Shown here: one piece after another, positions 12,215 to 14,409 of the stretch
Position numbering within the stretch: the stretch's first letter is position 1
How the letters are laid out: each line of letters starts with the position of its first letter
Assembly: GCA_031282385.1 (NCBI GenBank)
Contig: JAITDV010000019.1
Coordinates: forward strand, 1-14,409
DNA: 14,409 nucleotides
Source of the DNA: Planctomycetaceae bacterium
Lineage (GTDB): Bacteria > Planctomycetota > Planctomycetia > Pirellulales > Thermoguttaceae
Direction of reading: 5' to 3'
The notes under the pieces: generated by a model
What the model saw: only the letters and a program-made list of their open reading frames with translations
What the model was told of the DNA's origin: nothing
Database searches by the model: none
Position numbers and translations under genes: made by a program

Positions 12215-13795
12215 TTACGGAATATTTTTGTTATTTGTGTTACTGCTTCCGAGCATGTATTTGCTGGTGCTTGAGCAACCTGCGGCATCGGCTTGTAAGA
12301 TTTGTTCGGAGTAATTTTTTGGGTTTTCTGTTACGCTAATTGGAACGATATTTTTTTGGGGATTTTCTTTAATTTCTGGTTTTGTGAAAACGAGATTGTG
12401 ATTAGTAGCCGGAATTGAAGTTTGGGTTTTGTTGTCTGGGATTGAGTCTGTTTTTAATTTGTGTGAGTTTGCAGAACCTGTAATTTCTTGTTCAAAATTA
12501 TTACTACAGATTTTAATTTCCTGCAAAGGATTTATAGCGGTTGTTGCGTTATTTGCGGTAGTATTTTGCGGCAACTGATAATCAAAAAGGCCACGTAGGT
12601 AAAACGGTAAAACCCAAAACGACGATGCAGCAGCAACTGATTCGGTTTTTGCAGATTGTGATGTTATTGGTGTTTGTAATGCTATAGTAGTTGTATTTGA
12701 TGTTTTTTCTTTATTATTATCGATTGTTGGTGTTGTTGTTACTGTTGGTTTGATTTTTTGTGGAGTTGAAGGGGATGTTGAAGTTTGGGCAATTTCCGGT
12801 TTTACAATTGATTCAACAACTGCAGATGAATTTTCGGCAGTTGATTCTTCGTTTGTAGTATTTGTAATTGCGGTTTTTTTAGGAATTGTTTCAGATTTTT
12901 TTCCATAGCTTTTTATACCTTTATATGGTGTTGTTTGGGTAACATTTGTTTCGGTTGTAGTAGTGTTATCGAGTTGGGTTGGTTCTGAAGGTTGATGTGC
13001 AACAATCCGCAAACGTCCTTTTTTTGCCGCATTGGTCAACTGCTCAATCTTAGATTCCTCCAGCATAAATGATATTTTTTGTATGTTATTTCCTTTGGAA
13101 TCGTATCCGTAGTTTGTCAAATTATGAATTTGAACATTTTCTAAAACAAGTTCACTAACGGAATCTAAATCGAATTTGTCCGCGTAAGCTTGTAACACTT
13201 GTTCTTTGATACTTGCAAGATTTCCTTTTGGGATTCGTCTTGCGATAACACGAACATCAACACGGCTTCCTTTCTTGAGAAATTGTCCAGCTTCAACATT
13301 TTCCGATTCCGTATTTTTTTTCACTAACAAAAAATCCGTTTGATTAGCGTCAATTTGTTTTTCGGCAATCAGAGGCGTGCGTTTACTTCGCCAATTTACG
13401 TCAAGAGAAATAATTTTGTAACCGGCAGGAATAAATTTAGCGACATTGTCCATGTCCTGTTCGTCATCTTTGGCAATCAGCAAATCTTCGCAAATCGGAC
13501 AATTCACCGGAATCGGAAAAGCCGGTCGCCGCCTGTAAACATCCTTAAAACTCGTAATAGCCCGCGCAGGTAACTCCGCAAACGGAACATCAACAAAACT
13601 AACATGTTCAGCCATAATCTCCAGCCCAACCGGAATCGCCGTTTTGGCGACAAGAATTTTTGTCCGAGGTCCTTTGTCAATAATAACAACCTGTGGTGTA
13701 TCCGCAGACACAAATACGTATTGCCCAATAAATTTGGCACTAATCCAACCAACCACAAACGCAAAAAATAAAATAACAAACGACGAAGTTCGCAT
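12215..13795 (-). CDS. cpaB: Flp pilus assembly protein CpaB-like (SAF/RcpC) with a long disordered tail
   Basis: 526 residues. Residues ~5-22 are a TM anchor (FVILFFAFVVGWISAKF). Residues ~45-110 match the SAF domain of CpaB/RcpC: KILVAKTAIPVGLEI, HVSFVDVPFAELP, then a bend with CPICEDLLIA, whose Cys pair is unusual to me. Residues ~122-275 resemble RcpC (IPAGYKIISLDVNWRS, FLKKGSRVDVRVIARR, and EESKIEQLTNAAKKGRLRIV). From ~275 to the end the chain is Thr/Asn/Ser/Pro-rich and disordered, apart from the short island FWVLPFYLRGLFDYQLP. CpaB usually has ~250-320 residues and works in the periplasm with the Tad/Flp secretin. The ATG at 13795 follows GGAGGAAGGCGGAACA; the frame also opens at a TTG 18 bases upstream. 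No cpaC, cpaE or cpaF follows: the next gene is the Rpn fragment. Confidence 0.85.
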   Translation of the reverse strand: MRTSSFVILFFAFVVGWISAKFIGQYVFVSADTPQVVIIDKGPRTKILVAKTAIPVGLEIMAEHVSFVDVPFAELPARAITSFKDVYRRRPAFPIPVNCPICEDLLIAKDDEQDMDNVAKFIPAGYKIISLDVNWRSKRTPLIAEKQIDANQTDFLLVKKNTESENVEAGQFLKKGSRVDVRVIARRIPKGNLASIKEQVLQAYADKFDLDSVSELVLENVQIHNLTNYGYDSKGNNIQKISFMLEESKIEQLTNAAKKGRLRIVAHQPSEPTQLDNTTTTETNVTQTTPYKGIKSYGKKSETIPKKTAITNTTNEESTAENSSAVVESIVKPEIAQTSTSPSTPQKIKPTVTTTPTIDNNKEKTSNTTTIALQTPITSQSAKTESVAAASSFWVLPFYLRGLFDYQLPQNTTANNATTAINPLQEIKICSNNFEQEITGSANSHKLKTDSIPDNKTQTSIPATNHNLVFTKPEIKENPQKNIVPISVTENPKNYSEQILQADAAGCSSTSKYMLGSSNTNNKNIP

Positions 13796-14409
13796 TGTTC
13801 CGCCTTCCTCCAATTTTAATCTATTGTCTTTAAACTCCGATCAAACAAGCCAAAAAATACATTACAAACAACGTTACACTTTCTCAAATCCGAACAATTT
13901 AACATTTGTTCAGTACACGCAAAGATAAAAACATACAACTATTTGATATTGATCGGCATTTCAACAAATCAAATCAACAGTTTTTTGAGCTGGACTTTTG
14001 CAAAATTAATAAATACCTTTATCAAAATAGCTTATGATGAAGTTTTACTCAATTTTGTCATATTTTGAAACAAAAAAATATAGAAATTATTGAAACTGAA
14101 TTATGAACCCCTTGTTTTTACGGCATATCGGTTTTGGGAAAAATAATATTTGACACGATAACATGATAAAAATCGGAGGTTTTCAATACTTCAAACCCTT
14201 GTATTACAGTGTGAAATGCCATTTGCAAAAGTTCAGTTGAATTCAAAATTCAGAACGCGAGATCGGCTATATTGGTAACTGTTAAGTAACTAGTTGTCCC
14301 TGAAAAAGTCTTTTTGTTGTTTTAATGGTAGCCAACTTGTTCGCGGCGAGTTCGTTTGAGCATCTGAATGGGTACTCCTTGTCAATTAATTTTGATAATA
14401 GCCCTTTTC
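13796..14409. other. Upstream region of cpaB, no convincing gene
   Basis: About 600 AT-rich bases. It includes the short palindrome at 13892-13911. Reading frames are all short: a 16-codon frame at 14103, a 25-codon frame at 14164, and a 13-codon minus frame at 14322-14363 preceded by AAGGAG 11 bases away. No repeat of the 98-bp or 195-bp families was seen. The cpaB promoter should lie here, but no clear one was found. Confidence 0.5.
13892..13911. promoter_or_regulatory. Operator-like palindrome upstream of cpaB
   Basis: GAACAA (13892-13897) and TTGTTC (13906-13911) are perfect inverted repeats with an 8-base AT spacer, 97 bases before the cpaB ATG. The symmetry suits a dimeric regulator, but six-base arms occur by chance at this AT content. 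Confidence 0.25.

Noticed and set aside
13644..13928. 94-codon plus-strand frame over the cpaB start
   Set aside because: Antisense to the well-supported N-terminus of CpaB; no ribosome-binding site or recognisable domain.
14322..14363. 13-codon minus-strand frame (MLKRTRREQVGYH) with AAGGAG upstream
   Set aside because: Could be a leader peptide, but AAGGAG-to-ATG spacing is 11 bases and no attenuator hairpin follows.

Overview
The window looks like an AT-rich accessory stretch of a Gram-negative bacterial chromosome, most likely from a low-GC member of the Planctomycetota (PVC group). This is inferred from gene content: a leucine-rich-repeat protein with proline-rich repeats, LpxA (hence lipid A), a CpaB-type Flp-pilus protein, two secreted alpha/beta hydrolases of types common in planctomycetes, and a disordered protein with a C-terminal block I associate with planctomycete hypotheticals. 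No rRNA, tRNA or CRISPR array was seen. Gene density is low, with seven intergenic stretches of 320-920 bases, most of them holding repeats.

Layout. 1-1516 (+): end of a proline-rich-repeat plus LRR protein, with an in-frame TAG inside the repeat at 47-49. 1839-2615 (+): panB. 2616-3263: an inverted pair of ~80-bp repeats and copy 1 of a ~98-bp palindromic element. 3264-4982 (+): exported TPR protein with a Gln/Asn-rich tail, BatC-like. 4983-5443: copy 2 of the 98-bp element, a tail-to-tail deleted copy, and a 195-bp element with a 34-nt near-perfect inverted repeat lying between two convergent genes. 5444-6322 (-): lpxA. 6323-7178: a fold-back derivative, copies 3 and 4, a gene remnant (6686-6868, -) and a half copy of the 195-bp element that cuts it. 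7179-7739 (-): two-TM protein with a soluble domain. 7864-7962: copy 5. 8102-8782 (-): basic disordered protein. 8953-9051: copy 6, then a G-quadruplex-type motif at 9103-9129. 9705-10793 (+): PAF-acetylhydrolase/dienelactone-hydrolase-like protein with Asp where the nucleophile Ser is expected. 10922-11848 (-): a second exported hydrolase with a normal Ser motif. 11932-12189 (-): tail fragment of an Rpn/PD-(D/E)XK family protein. 12215-13795 (-): cpaB-like gene with a long disordered tail. 13796-14409: no convincing gene.

The genes do not form one pathway: PanB (pantothenate/CoA) and LpxA (lipid A) are housekeeping, the rest are envelope, secreted or unknown proteins, mostly as single transcription units. 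What unites the region is a set of short non-autonomous repeat elements. The best candidate for something undescribed is the 98-bp family: six full copies plus at least two rearranged ones in 6 kb, with terminal inverted repeats, a central hairpin, and arm substitutions that mostly keep pairing as G.U in one orientation only, hinting at a structured RNA. The second is the hydrolase with a G-Y-D-I-G elbow.
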